Shown: positions 21,932-34,818 of the stretch, one piece after another
How the letters are laid out: each line of letters starts with the position of its first letter
Numbering within the stretch: the stretch's first letter is position 1
From: Gigantopelta aegis
Taxonomy: Eukaryota > Mollusca > Gastropoda > Neomphalida > Peltospiridae
Assembly (NCBI RefSeq): GCF_016097555.1
Contig: NC_054710.1
Location: forward strand, 335,330 to 399,329
Direction: 5' to 3'
Length of the DNA stretch: 64,000 nt
Program-made: the position numbers and the translations under genes
The notes under the pieces: generated by a model
The model's database searches: none
Told to the model about the DNA's origin: nothing
Seen by the model: only the letters and a program-made list of their open reading frames with translations

Positions 21932-22619
21932 TCTTCTGAGTACTGCAGGCGAGATATCTCGCCCGACGTCACGTCAGTCGATATACTGTACACTGTATAC
22001 AGTGCATTCCCCAATTCATATTTACCGCCGTTTTGCACACGACACTCACCGGAAACGGAAATATAATTAAAGAAAAAAGTTTTTTTTTTAAAATGGTGGC
22101 TTTTGTTTTGATTTTTTCAATTGAAAATACCTTCAAATTTTGAGTTCAAAAAGTGGTTTTCGGCAAATATTTTCGCTTGACAACAATGGCGGCACGTCGC
22201 GGTCATTTTCAGGGATCGATAGCTGATTGTGACAGCTAATTTGATAATAAATTTGATCGTTTTACCAACAACGAAAATTACCAAATATTGCAATATGAAT
22301 CGTAGTTCGGGTTTAAAAAAAAATTCTGGTCAGAAAACCACTGTTATCGGGAATAATGGACAAAAATACTGGACAACTGGCCACAAATGCCCGTAAGTAA
22401 ACGCAAGTTTTTCGATTTTTTGCCTAATTTTAATCACCATTAGCCGATCTAAAATAATAAAAATTACAAAAAAGACACAAAAATAATACTTACCGATTCA
22501 TATATGAACTTTATTTCATGTATTTATAAAACATTTAAGTGAATATATGTGAGTAAAAATTGTAAACTTGTACCCACTCAACATGGTTTTTGTTAAAAAT
22601 TTATCCAGTAGTCTAAAGG
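21932..22619. mobile_element. TTAA-flanked MITE (piggyBac-like), 688 bp
   Basis: Flanked by TTAA at 21928-21931 and 22620-22623. The right end read inward on the minus strand is CCTTTAGACTACTGG, and the left end is TCTTCTGAGTACTG, an imperfect inverted repeat. Removing it restores the LINE endonuclease frame (SILV followed by NENIPQ). It carries no gene. The TTAA target fits piggyBac or Kolobok; the ends favour piggyBac. Confidence 0.75.
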
Positions 22620-22922
22620 TTAATGAAAACATCCCTCAGAGTATTGTCGCAGGAAATACTCATTTACAAGCCGTGGCTCTAAAAGTCACGGCTCATAAGG
22701 CTTTTACTTTATCTTCAGTTTACCTCTTAATCATTTTAGTTTCAATCCTAGGGATCATCAAGTTCTTATTGACTAGCTCACTACTCCCTTTATTAGTATG
22801 GTATATTTTAATCAACACCACACTCTGTGGGGATGCGAGGATGTTAATTTTAGAAGAAACCAATTGGAAGACTTAATTCTCAAAAATGATATACTTTTAT
22901 TTATGGTTTATTTATAGTTAAA

Positions 22923-25540
22923 CTTTGGAATCTACACGACTTCTATAATAAGGTATGTCTAAACTTAAAACATATTTAAGAGATTTACCTTTAGCTCCTT
23001 GTACTATAGTTGATCATGTAATTTTGCATATTACATATGACAGACAAATGGATACAATTAAAATTGATCCTGTATGTTTCCCGTGGAAAACTGCGTTTAA
23101 ATATACAATGGGCTAACTATGGCTGATGATACTGAGTACTCCATTGACGTTGCGCAATGTAATAAAAACATAATGTTAGTTAGCAGACCGGAGAAAGGTC
23201 AAATATTTTACTTGCAACTTTTCACTCTGTCAACTGGACCATTTTACACAACTGATATGGTAGATACTCATTGGAAATGGTCATCCTGGCCATTTCTAAC
23301 TCAATATGATGATCATGGTGATATCAAACTTGGTCCAACATGGGATAGTGATTTTGATAATACTATCTTTGAAATGAAATTTGGATTGAATCATGCTCGT
23401 ACATGGGGATTTTTTGGTTGTGTAATGCCTATCCAAGAAGATACATTTGATGCAATTTATGAGAGATAATTTTATACAATGACATGTGTGTTCAATTTAA
23501 TTCCGAAAAATGACACAAGCAGTTGGTGTAGAAACAACATATATTGGCCCAGTCCAAATCAGTATATGGCTCCTACATGGAATTTCTTTCAACCATGTTT
23601 AATGAAATCAGATACTTCACCTTATGTTCCATATGATTACCCTGGTGATATTTCACGTGATGATCCTGATACTGCAGGCCTTCCTGTTGCTCCCGGACCA
23701 CGTGGAAAACGACGAAAAGCATCGCGAATAAGAGATACTTCTCTGTCATCATTGACTTCAAGTCTCCTCAAGGATCTGCAAAAGACGAAACGCTCTCCAA
23801 GCTCTTCGCTCCAGACTACTTCCAACCCATGAGAAAGAAATGTAACAATCAAGGAACATTATTAATAGATAAAAATGGTAAACCTTTTTTTTACAATACA
23901 TGACAACTCAACAAGAGTTTTTTTATTATCCCACAGAACGTTGGTCAATGAGAGCTGATTTGCTCAATGCCTTTCCCAAGGAGATACGAGAATTATGTAA
24001 CAAGATTAAGATGTTCCTTGGACAGGGCAAGGACCTTACGCAGACTTGCAACCGTGCTACGTTGGCTGTTATCCATAGAGGGGGTTTCTCATCAACGGAG
24101 GGGTGTACGACAGGTAAGGCAAGTCATCTTCATGTTGTGTGTGATAGCCCGGAGACGTTAAAGCTTGTTCAAGATAGGTTTTTGAAGCATGTGAAAGTTG
24201 CTGGAATGAAAATTGGTGCAAGGGTGAAAACTCAAACCATCGAAGACCTAACTAACTACCTAGGCTACCTCAAAAGAAAAGATGATGGATATTACTTCTT
24301 AGGACGTAATGATTCATATCTCATGTCCAAATACAATGGAGCTATTGAAAATAACTCCTTTCAGGGTGATTTTGAAGAGATGGACGATTTCTCTCCTGCT
24401 CACAACATGGCTAGTGCTTTTGGCTTTAACACTGATTGTATTGACAGATCTGCTCAATCCAAAATTACTGAATTGGGATGGGGAAACGAAAGTACGAGGG
24501 TGATGAGGACCAAACAGACGGACTATTTTCCAAATCAAATAAATGGGGATTTTCAATAGAAGCTGAGCTCAGCAAATTTGAAACAATAAGTAGTGATAGT
24601 CACGACGGTTTGGAAATCAAGCCTCCTCAATGTCCTGGTGGTAGACCACCATCTGACCCAATGTGTAAGAAACAAAACATTGGTCCAAGTGAAGAACACT
24701 ACATTTACGTTGTTAGAGCAGGTAGAGAAAGTGCAGCATCTAATAAAGATGAACTGTTGAAATGGTTTAAAGCAAATAAGGACAGGGTTGACTCGTGGTA
24801 TCCTTATACACGAACAGGTACTCTTGGTTCGTTCGCCTCTACGTATACCAGAGTTAATTTTGATACATTGTTTAAAAGAGTGTTGACAGAAAGAGACACT
24901 GAAGTACAAGAACATGACATTATGTCATATCTTAGACAATGGTCAGCTCCAAAAATGACAGGCTGGTGTTGAAGTAGCTAGTCCTAGAGAGAGTGCATTG
25001 GACTGGGTATTATGGTGTGAGGATGCTGGACTTGACCCAGCAGTTGAGTCAGCCAAAGTATTGACTATCTTGAAAAAGGTCAATCAGTCCAAGAATGCAT
25101 ACATTCTTCAAGGCCCCACGACTTGCGGTAAGTCATATTGGCTAACAGAGTCCTGGACTCTTCTTCCAGATAGCGTTGCTGGTTGTGCTGGCACTGATGA
25201 AAGTTTGTCTTAAGACGTTTGACCACTATTTAAGAAGTGTCTTCAGGTAATGTTAAGATGCTACTGTTCCTTGAGACATTTTTCTTCAGGTGAAGTGTTT
25301 TCTTTTCTTCAGGTGTTTTCTTCAGGTGACTTTCTTCAGGTGTTTTAAACTAAACCGTGATTTAGAAATAGAGAATTAGGGTCTGTCTCACATCACAATC
25401 ATTCTCAGGTACTGTGGGTTCTTACTAGTGGTTCCATGCCCATGCATATATAACACAACTCAAAGTGACTTTTTGCGACAGAGAGTAACAGGTTGAACAA
25501 GGCAATAGTCATCAATCTTATAATATAAGTTCCAAGTAAC
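22923..25540 (+). mobile_element. Endogenous parvovirus-like fossil (densovirus-like)
   Basis: Parts, all plus strand: a region at about 22.95-23.83 kb resembling a capsid protein (uncertain); a replication-protein region from about 23.90 kb with an HUH-nuclease motif HLHVV; and an SF3-helicase Walker A with QGPTTCGKSYWL near 25.1 kb. These are hallmarks of parvoviral NS1. It is broken, with only part of the expected gene set and a handful of interruptions. It sits inside the LINE and is flanked by ATAGTTAAA at 22914-22922 and 25541-25549, a possible 9-bp target duplication. Moderate decay suggests an old but not ancient insertion, younger than the LINE. Confidence 0.7.
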
Positions 25541-26194
25541 ATAGTTAAAGACATAGATACTTATACTTATTTTCATTTTACAAGTGGTATTTCACGTCAA
25601 TATATTTGACAATTTGTAATCCATCACTTTGTGTTGATCTCTCGTGGAACGTTGGTCCAGACCCTTGTGGTAGTGACTACTTTTCAGTTATTTTGGAGAA
25701 TGATAGACCTCCGTTCACAAACATCAGTGACATCTCTCTGAAATAGAATCAGTAAAATCAAAGGAAAAGAATCCAGTAATACAGTTCATCATTTGTCTGT
25801 CAATGATACGGATGTCACGTCTCATCGTGACATTGCTAATGCATTGGCTGACAACTTTTCTCATAACTCATCTTCTGCTTACTTACGTGCAATGTGGGTT
25901 CAGATCTAGACATAGCACGGTTGATCATCTTGTTAGATTTGAAACGTTTTGTAGGGAAGCTTTCATCCATAATAATCAGCATTTGGTATCAGTGTTGGTT
26001 TTCTTTTTATTTGGAGAAAGCTAACGATACCACGTGGAAATATGGGATTTTAAACGACCTCCATGGCAGGGGCCTTAGAGGTCGACTTCCTGTTTTTATA
26101 TCACAATTTTTAAAAGATTGATCTTTTAAAGTCCGGGTGGGATCGACTTTGTCACGGTAGTATACTGTCTACAAAGACTGCTTATATGCATGCC

Positions 26195-26420
26195 CAATAT
26201 CTGCTGTACTAAAGGCTGTGGTATGTACTGCCCTGTCTATGGAAAGATGCTTACAAAAGATCTTGTGCTGCTTTTTCGGTAGGCACAGCTAATTGAATTT
26301 CGGCAGCGGGTTTCCTCTCTCATTATCTTTTTTTCTGTTTAAATCATCGCCCAGTACTCACCAGGTTTACGTGTGTCTTGTACCAAGGTAACTCTAGTGG
26401 TGTCGTTACACAAAACAAAA
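26195..26420 (+). mobile_element. SINE, partial
   Basis: Reads actaaaggctgtggtatgta, ctgccctgtctatg, aaagatcttgtgctgc, gcagcgggtttcctctctca and ctctagtggtgtcgttacac. It is the central and tail part of the common SINE with a diverged tail, directly following the LINE remnant. Confidence 0.75.
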
Positions 26421-26429
26421 CAAGCTTTT

Positions 26430-26744
26430 GTATCAGGGTAACACATTGAATCGTGTTGTGTACTGAGTGTTAAAATTTGTGTTGTTGTTTATACATAACT
26501 CACTTTTAAAATAGCCCATGATCCAAACGTGGTGTCAAAAAAACCTATAAAGTATGAAAATCATTTATCGATTGTCCAACAATGTTATTTTTCTGCAAGC
26601 ATGTCTTCTATATATTTATTTTTTGCTTTCCTTTTCTTTCTTTCTTTGATTATTTGTTTTAAAAAAACTAAAATAAATTGTGTGTAAAATTCCCTTCGTT
26701 ATTTCTTCAAGAATGTAAACTATTACATCCTCAACCTTTCCATG
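26430..26744. other. Non-coding spacer
   Basis: AT-rich sequence with no feature I can support. It leads into the minisatellite. Confidence 0.6.
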
Positions 26745-29700
26745 TGTATGTTCCTGGACTGTAACCGTATGACATATTCAATACATATGGGACTGTTCTA
26801 TGTGTATGTTCCCTGACTGTAACCGTATGACATATTCAATACATATGGGACTGTTCCATGTGTGTGTTCCTGGACTGTAACCGTATGACATATTCAATAC
26901 ATATGGGACTGTTCTATGTGTATGTTCCCTGACTGTAACCGTATGACATATTCAATGCATATGGGACTGTTCCATGTGTATGTTCCTGGACTGTAACCGT
27001 ATGACATATTCAATACATATGGGACTGTTCTATGTGTATGTTCCCTGACTGTAACCGTATGACATATTCAATACATATGGGACTGTTCCATGTGTGTGTT
27101 CCCTGACTGTAACCGTATCGCATATTCAATACATATGGGACTGTTCCATGTTTATTTTTCCTGACTGTAACCGTATGGTATATTCAATACATATGGGACT
27201 GTTCCATGTGTATGTGCCCTGACTGTAACCGTATGACATACTTAATACATATGGGACTGTTCCATGTGTATGTTCCCTGACTGTAACCGTATGGCATATT
27301 GAATACATATGGGACTGTTCCATGTGTGTGTTCCCTGACTGTAACCGTATCGCATATTCAATACATATGGGACTGTTCCATGTTTATTTTTCCTGACTGT
27401 AACCGTATGGTATATTCAATACATATGGGACTGTTCCATGTGTATGTGCCCTGACTGTAACCGTATGACATACTTAATACATATGGGACTGTTCCATGTG
27501 TATGTTCCCTGACTGTAACCGTATGGCATATTGAATACATATGGGACTGTTCCATGTGTATGTTCCCTGACTGTAATCGTATGGAATATTGAATACATAT
27601 GGGACTGTTCTATGTGTATGTTTCCTGACTGTAACCGTATGACATATTCAATACATATGGGACTGTTCCATGTGTGTGTTCCCTGACTGTAACCGTATGG
27701 CATATTCAATACATATGGGACTGTTCCCTGACTGTAACCGTATGACATATTGAATACATATGGGACTGTTCCCTGTGTATGTTCCCTGACTGTAACCGTA
27801 TGACATATTGAATACATATGGAACTGTGCTATGTGTATGTTCCCTGACTGTAACCGTGTGGCATATTGAATACATATGGGACTGTTCCCCGACTGTAACC
27901 GTATGACATATTGAATATATATGGGACTGTCCCATGTGTATGTTCCCTGACTGTAACCGTTTGGCATATTCAATGCATATGGGACTGTTCCATGTGTAAG
28001 TTCCCTGACTGTAACCGTATGGCATATTCAATACATATGGGACTGTTCCATGTGTATGTTCCCTGACTGTAACCGTATGACATATTGAATACATATGGGA
28101 TTGTTCCATGTGTATGTTCCCTGACTGTAACCGTATGGAATATTGAATACATATAGGACTGTTCCCTGACTGTAACCTGTTCCATGTGTATGTTTCCTGA
28201 CTGTAACCGTATGACATATTCAATACATATGGGACTGTTCCATGTGTATGTTCCCTGACTGTAACCATGTGGCATATTGAATACATATGGGACTGTTCCC
28301 CGACTTTAACCGTATGACATATTGAATATATATGGGACTGTCCCATGTGTATGTTCCCTGACTGTAACCGTTTGGCATATTCAATGCATATGGGACTGTT
28401 CCATGTGTATGTTCCCTGACTGTAACCGTATGGCATATTCAATACATATGGGACTGTTCCATGTGTATATTCCCTGACTGTAACTGTTTGGCATATTCAA
28501 TACATATGGGACTGTTCCATGTGTATGTTCCCTGACTGTAACCGTATGACATATTGAATACATATGGGATTGTTCCATGTGTATGTTCCCTGACTGTAAC
28601 CGTATGGAATATTGAATACATATGGAACTGTTCCCTGACTGTAACCTGTTCCATGTGTATGTTTCCTGACTGTAACCGTATGACATATTCAATACATATG
28701 GGACTGTTCCATGTGTATGTTCCCTGACTGTAACCGTATGACATATTGAATACATATGGGACTGTGCTATGTGTATGTTCCCTGACTGTAACTGTGCGCC
28801 ATATTGAATACATATGGCACTGTTCCCCGACTGTAACCGTATGACATATTGAATACATATGGGACTGTTCCATGTGTATGTTCCCTGACTCTAACCGTGC
28901 AGCATATTGAATACATATGGGACTGTTCCACGACTGTAACTGTATGGCATATTGAATACATATGGGACTGTTCTATGTGTATGTTCCCTGACTCTAACCG
29001 TATGGCATATTGAATACATATGGGACTGTTCTCTGACTGCAGCCGTATGACATATTGAATATATATGGGACTGTTCCATGTGTATGTTCCCTGGCTGTAA
29101 CCGTTTGGCATATTCAATCCATATGGGACTGTTCCATGTGCATGTTCCCTGACTGTAACCGTATGGCATATTCAATACATATGGGACTGTTCCATGTGTA
29201 TGTTCCCTGACTGTAACCGTTTGGCATATTCAATACATATGGGACTGTTCCATGTGTATGTTCCCTGACTGTAACCGTATGGAATATTGAATACATATGG
29301 GACTGTTCCCTGACTGTAACCTGTTCCATGTGTATGTTTCCTGACTGTAACCATATGACATATTCAATACATATGGGACTGTTCCATGTGTATGTTCCCT
29401 GACTGTAACCGTATGGCATATTCAATACATATGGGACTGTTCCCTGACTGTAACAGTATGACATATTGAATACATATGGGACTGTTCCCTGTGTATGTTC
29501 CCTGACTGTAACCGTATGACATATTGAATACATATGGGACTGTGCTATGTGTATGTTCCCTGACTGTAACCGTGCGGCCTATTGAATACATATGGCACTG
29601 TACCCTGACTAACCGTATGACATATTGAATACATATGGGACTGTGCTATGTGTATGTTCCCTGACTGTAACCGTGCGGCATATTGAATACATATGGCACT

Positions 29701-31288
29701 GTTCCCCGACAGTAACCGTATGACATATTGAATACATATGGCACTGTTCCATGTGTATGTTCCCTGACGCTAACCGTATGGCATATTGAATACATATGGG
29801 ACTGTTCCCTGACTGCAACCGTATGACATATTGAGTATATATGGGACTTTTCCATGTATATGTTCCCTGACTGTAACCGTATGGCATATTCAATACATAT
29901 GGGACTGTTCCATGTGTATATTCCCTGAATGTAACCGTATGGCATATTGAATACATATGGGACTGTTCCCTGTGTATGTTCCCTGACTGTAACCATATGA
30001 CATATTGATTACATATGGGACTGTGCTATGTGTATGTTCCCTGACTGTAAACGTGCAGCATATTGAATACATATGGGACTGTTCCCCGACTGTAACCGTA
30101 TGACATATTGAATACATATGGGACTGTTCCATGTGTATGTTCCCTGACTGTAACCGTTTGGCATATTCAATGCATATGGGACTGTTCCATGTGCATGTTC
30201 CCTGACTGTAACCGTATGGCATATTCAATACATATGGGACTGTTCCATGTTTATGTTCCCTGACTGTAACCGTTTGGCATATTCAATACATATGGGACTG
30301 TTCCATGTGTATGTTCCCTGACTGTAACCGTATGACATACTGAATACATATGGGACTGTTCCATGTGTATGTTCCCTGACTGTAACCGTATGGAATATTG
30401 AATACATATGGGACTGTTCCCTGACTGTAACCTGTTCCATGTGCATGTTTCCTGACTGTAACCGTATGACATATTCAATACATATGGGACTGTTCCATGT
30501 GTATGTTCCCTGACTGTAACCGTATGGCATATTCAATACATATGGGAATGTTCCCTGACTGTAACCGTATGACATATTGAATACATATGGGACTGTTCCC
30601 TGTGTATGTTCCCTGACTGTAACCGTATGACATATTGAATACATATGGGACTGTGCTATGTGTATGTTCCCTGACTGTAACCGTGCAGCATATTGAATAC
30701 ATATGGGACTGTGCTATGTGTATGTTCCCTGACTGTAACCGTGCGGCAGATTGAATACATATGGGACTGTGCTATGTGTATGTTCCCTGACTGCAACCGT
30801 ATGACATATTGAATATATACTGGACTTTCCCATGTGTATGTTCCCTGACTGTACCCGTTTGGCATATTCAATTCATATGGGACTGTTCCATGTGTATGTT
30901 CCCTGACTGTAACCGTATGGCATATTCAATACATATGGGACTGTTCCATGTGTATGTTCCCTCACTGTAACCGTTTGGCATATTCAATACATATGGGACT
31001 GTTCCATGTGTATGTTCCCTGACTGTACCCGTTTGGCATATTCAATGCATATGGGACTGTTCCATGTGTATGTTCCCCGACTGTAACCGTATGGCATATT
31101 CAATACATATGGGACTGTTCCATGTGTATGTTCCCTGACTGTAACCGTTTGGCATATTCAATACATATGGGACTGTTCCATGTGTATGTTCCCTCACTGT
31201 AACCGTTTGGCATATTCAATACATATGGGACTGTTCCATGTGTATGTTCCCTGACTGTAACCGTATGACATATTCAATACATATGGAT
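26745..31288. repeat. 58-bp minisatellite array, about 4.5 kb
   Basis: Basic unit 58 bp (cattcaatacatatgggact, then gttccatgtgtatgttccct, then gactgtaaccgtatg), about 75-80 units. Shortened units lacking the 'atgtgtatgttcc' block and fused variants (accctgttcc-like junctions near 28165, 28633, 29309 and 30419) are interspersed, giving a higher-order structure. A 232-bp block (four units) is duplicated at 27.07-27.30 and 27.30-27.53 kb. All three minus-strand frames stay open for long stretches. Because 58 is not a multiple of 3, the frames are equivalent and there is no sign of coding. Confidence 0.97.
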
Positions 31289-31304
31289 GTATTTGGCAAT
31301 GTTG

Positions 31305-31416
31305 ACATATAGTCTTAGAGAGGAGGCCCGCAACATATAGTCTTAGAGAGGAAGCCTGCAACATATAGTCTTAGAGAGGAAGCCCGCAACATATAGTCTT
31401 AGAGAGGAAGCCCGCA
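31305..31416. repeat. 28-bp tandem repeat, four units
   Basis: Units starting acatatagtcttagagagga begin at 31305, 31333, 31361 and 31389. The unit is the 'gaggaaacccgcaac' block of the following SINE, amplified in place. Confidence 0.95.
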
Positions 31417-31605
31417 ACATATTTGTTTTCATTAGTAGCACGGGATCTTCTACATGCACCATCACATATACAGTATAACATACCACGGCCGTTGATATAC
31501 CAGTCGTGGTGCACTGGTTGGAACGTGCCCACCGACAGGGATTGATCCCAAACAAACCACGCATCAGGCGGACGATTTACCACTGGGGTACGTCCCACCC
31601 CTCAC
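31405..31605 (-). mobile_element. tRNA-derived SINE, head half
   Basis: Plus strand reads cacgggatcttctacatgca, ataccagtcgtggtgcactg, cgacagggattgatcccaaa and ccactggggtacgtcccacc. On the minus strand the tRNA-like head with A and B boxes is well preserved. Confidence 0.85.
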
Positions 31606-31824
31606 TCGAAGAAATAAAGAAGTGTATATTTTAGAAGAAAACATAAATACTATGGGCTGTAGGATACTAAAATAGTGGCGAAACCAACCAGTTTCAGAAC
31701 GTAAAGAACATTTTTAGAACGTTTTGAATCTTCTCAATAGTAGGCCTTTAACATACCTTTTGTATTATACGAAATTTTAAATGTGACTCACGTATGGAAA
31801 TAAAAATTTTCCACCCAATGGTAA

Positions 31825-32140
31825 AGTTTGTTTTGTTTAACGAGACCACTAGAGCGCATTTATTAATTACTCGTTGGCTATGGAATGTCAAATATTTGGT
31901 CATTTAGACACGTAGTCATCAGAGGAAACAATCTACAGTTTGCCCAGTGCAGTTAGGAATCTTTCATGTGCACTTTCCTACAGATAGGAAAGCACATACC
32001 TTGGCCTTTGACGAGTCGTCGTGCACTGGGTGGAGCGAGAAAACAACAAATCAGCTGAATGGATCCACCAAGGTGATTTGATCCTGTGACGCAAGGACCT
32101 CAAGCGAGTACTCAGCCGACTGAACTAAATTCCGCTCCCA
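31825..32140 (-). mobile_element. tRNA-derived SINE, full length
   Basis: Runs from ttgttttgtttaacgagacc through aggaatctttcatgtgcact, tttcctacagataggaaagc and gtcgtcgtgcactgggtgga to actgaactaaattccgctcc. The head variant (ending gactgaactaaattccgc) differs from that of the SINE at 31.5 kb, so it is a distinct subfamily. Confidence 0.85.
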
Positions 32141-32162
32141 TACCAACATCGTTATAGTAACG

Positions 32163-32572
32163 AAAAGTTTGTTTGTTTGTTTTATTTAACGACGCCACTA
32201 GAACACAGTGATTTTTTATCTTATCATCGGCTATTGGACGTCAAACATATGGTCATTCTGACACCTTTTTTTTTAGAGGAAACCCGCTGTCGCCACATAG
32301 GCTACTCTTTTACGACAGGCAGCAAGGGATCTTTTATTTGCGCTTCCCACAGGCAGGATAGCACAAACCATGGCCTTTGTTGAACCAGTTATGGATCACT
32401 GGTCGGTGCAAGTGGTTTACACCTACCCATTGAGCCTTGCGGAGCACTCACTCAGGGTTTGGAGTCGGTATCTTGATTAAAAATCACATGCCTCAACTGG
32501 GATCCGAACCCAGTACCTACCAGCCTGTAGACCGATGGCCTGACCACGACGCCACCGAGGCCGTTTTATAGT
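32163..32572 (-). mobile_element. tRNA-derived SINE, full length
   Basis: From gtttgtttgttttatttaac through cagcaagggatcttttattt and aaccatggcctttgttgaac to accagcctgtagaccgatgg and gacgccaccgaggcc. It is the same subfamily as the copy in Tc1 at 13.5 kb but reversed, and well preserved. Confidence 0.9.
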
Positions 32573-32707
32573 AACGAATACAAAATCACAATTAGTTTCA
32601 GCCTTGTTGAAACCTGTAATCATGTTGCAGCTGTTATTCAGTGGGATATTAACAAATCTTGCACTTCGATGTATTTCAATGTACATACTGTTCGTAGCCA
32701 ATATTTT

Positions 32708-32880
32708 GCAGTGTGTGTGTGTGTGTGGGGGGAGGGGTACCCACATTGTATGATTTTATAAAATTGTATACAGCATACAAAATAAAATTAAAAAGGTATG
32801 ATTGGAGGGGGGGGGGGAGGGCTAGGCCCTTCGCCCACCCACCCCACCCCCAGCTACGCCACTGCTTACAACTTACATCA
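32708..32880. repeat. GT/G-rich low-complexity tract and repeat end
   Basis: A GT run passes into G-runs, then gggctaggcccttcgcccac and cagctacgccactg. The latter resembles the ends of other dispersed repeats here (for example cttcctacgccaat near 57.98 kb). Confidence 0.6.
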
Positions 32881-34309
32881 TATTAATGCATCGTCAGCAA
32901 CGACGTAGACGTTTACATAATCGTGCCCACTGGTCAAGTGTGGCTACTGAGACGTGAAACGATGGTACTGGGCTGCTCACCCTTACCCATCAAGTGGTAA
33001 AGCCAGCCTAATTATTCTTACAACACGTTCCTTTAAATAATAAAATATTTAGCCTTAAGTTGTAGCCTAACTCACTGTTTGTACTCTCGAATAATGACTT
33101 ATATGCTAAAATAGTGGTTAGGTACAGTAAGAGGACAAGCAAACTTAAGAAACCCACCTATCAGAGTGTAATAATACTAAACGAAGGCAACAGTTGGAAA
33201 AACTAATTTTATTTGCATATGTAACACATTATAATAATTTAAAACAACCACAGTCGTTATGTAAATAATAAGAATACAAGAAAATTCGACAACGATTTAA
33301 GACTCAATGAACTCCAACATTTTAACAAGTAAACAACATCCATATAAACATTTAACATCTTTAAATCATGTTAAAAATAATAAATCTCAAATTCGCATAA
33401 ATGATTTATATAATTAGTTAATTAAGGGATTGTGTGACTATATCTACTTGCAAGCTATTTGTATTGCCTTTAATGTAATGCTGATAGTACTGTACTTCTG
33501 TCATAGACAACAGATGATCTTCAAAAGATTATTGATATTCTATATACAAATAGCATTCTATTAGATATTGCCATAAAAACTTGTATTAATTAAATATTTG
33601 TTAAATTGTTAAACTTGTATCTTTGCTAAAAAAAGAAAAAAGAAAGAAAGAAACTCTTGGTGAACAAGTGAACTTTCAACATGATAACAAATAAATTTCT
33701 TTATAAAGAAACATTTATATCTCTTCTGACCTTACAAAATACATTAACAGCTTTAAGTGAGTAACTAAACATGTTCTTGTCCAACTTGGCACAGAAGATG
33801 TACAGTTACGGTATCTTAATTCAATGCTATTCTTTAGATGCTTACTGCAGTAACTCACTTGAAAGGGGTCGTTCAACAATTGCACAACACTAAATACAGA
33901 GGGTGCACCATGGCATGCGTTAAAACAACGTTATCTGGAACAGAGTAGGGTGTCGGTAATTTTCAACCAAGTTTTATTCGATTATTCAATGAACTGAACT
34001 GAGTAATTTTAGAGTTTGGTCAGTTTGGGTCTGCTCGCATAGAACATGTTTGGTAATGGTAATTTATCTTACATGGGAGTATGCTGAATATTTTGCTCAC
34101 TCAATAATATTGTCTAGCACAATGTTGGTGGATGGGCAATGTGGGCCACAGAAATTTTAACAATAGTAACTTATGATACACATTGGTATGCTGAACAATT
34201 TGCACAGGTGTTTGGCAACAGTTATTTATAACTACCTGACAAATATCACTGATGACAATGGCACCCATACTCACTGGTGGAATGATGTTGCCGAATATAG
34301 GGGTGCCAT
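32881..34309. other. AT-rich non-coding stretch, possible 3' UTR or flank of the Ig-receptor gene
   Basis: No coding region is visible. It lies just downstream of the receptor gene on the minus strand. A minus-strand AATAAA-like signal could end a transcript anywhere in this AT-rich sequence, so I do not assign one. Confidence 0.4.
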
Positions 34310-34795
34310 CTAGTACCCCACGTTACTACAACCCAACAGTGTGAGCCCGAAACATCTCCAGTTCCAAATAGGATCCATTTGAGACATAGTTTACTATGCT
34401 TGTTTATTGATATATTTTGTAATCAAAAGAGAAACACTGTTAAGTTGTGGAATTTATAGCCCCTTGTTTTCCATTGGTATTCTGGTACTACCTATGGATA
34501 TTTGAGAAGCCAGATTTGTCAAATTCATTTTTGTTTTCGGTTGTTTGTGCGTTCTAGTACCCAACATTACTACACCCCAACAGTGTGAAGCCGAAACATG
34601 TCCAGTTCCAAATAGGATCCATGTAAGACATACTTTATTAAGCTTATTTACAAAAATAGTTTTAATCAAAAGAGAAACACTGTTAAGTTGTGGAATTTAT
34701 AGCCAATTTTTCTGTAGTGTTCCGATTCTAGCTAGGGATATTTAGTCAAATTCAATTTTGTTTTCCGTTGTTCGGTTGTGTGCGTTCTGCATATC
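34310..34795. repeat. 244-bp tandem duplication downstream of the tail exon
   Basis: Units start tagtaccccacgttactaca (34311) and tagtacccaacattactaca (34555), with internal matches such as gttccaaataggatcca and gagaaacactgttaagttg. The divergence is about 10-15%. It overlaps the probable 3' UTR of the receptor gene. Confidence 0.9.
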
Positions 34796-34797
34796 TT

Positions 34798-34818
34798 CAC
34801 CTTTTGCATGCTTCTTTC
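34798..34818 (-). CDS. Tail exon of the Ig receptor
   Basis: The acceptor ttttcttttag precedes GAAAGAAGCATGCAAAAGG. Read in the phase set by the membrane exon it gives KKEACKR and a stop. The paralogue at 7.95 kb, read in its own phase, encodes a longer tail (KIKKKAEDVQNESNN). One base of length difference between the copies changes the frame, so the right copy has a shorter tail. Confidence 0.5.

Larger units (their letters stand above)
21710..26165 (+). mobile_element. Endonuclease/RT LINE split by two insertions
   Basis: The AP-endonuclease domain starts at 21720 with TNFLQWNCRGLRPNFDEL and AVCLQETFLKD. It resumes at 22624 with NENIPQSIVAGNTHLQAVAL and ends with the NQHHTLWG block near 22815. 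It resumes again at about 25.58 kb with LTICNPSLCVDLSWNVG and GSDYFPVILENDRPP. The RT domain follows at 25.88-26.12 kb with QCGFRSRHSTVDHLVRFETF and GILNDLHGRGLRGRLP. The order matches an I/Nimb/jockey-type LINE. It is interrupted by a TTAA-flanked MITE and by a virus-like fossil, has frameshifts, and ends at about 26165. Confidence 0.85.

Noticed and set aside
26745-31288. Long minus-strand open frames (up to 264 codons) with a 'HMYSICHTVTVREHTHGTV' repeat protein
   Set aside because: All three frames of the 58-bp repeat are open on this strand and the sequence cycles through them. No splice sites, start context or composition change indicates translation.
26745-31288. CRISPR-like array
   Set aside because: There are no unique spacers. 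The repeat units are directly adjoining and the genome is eukaryotic.
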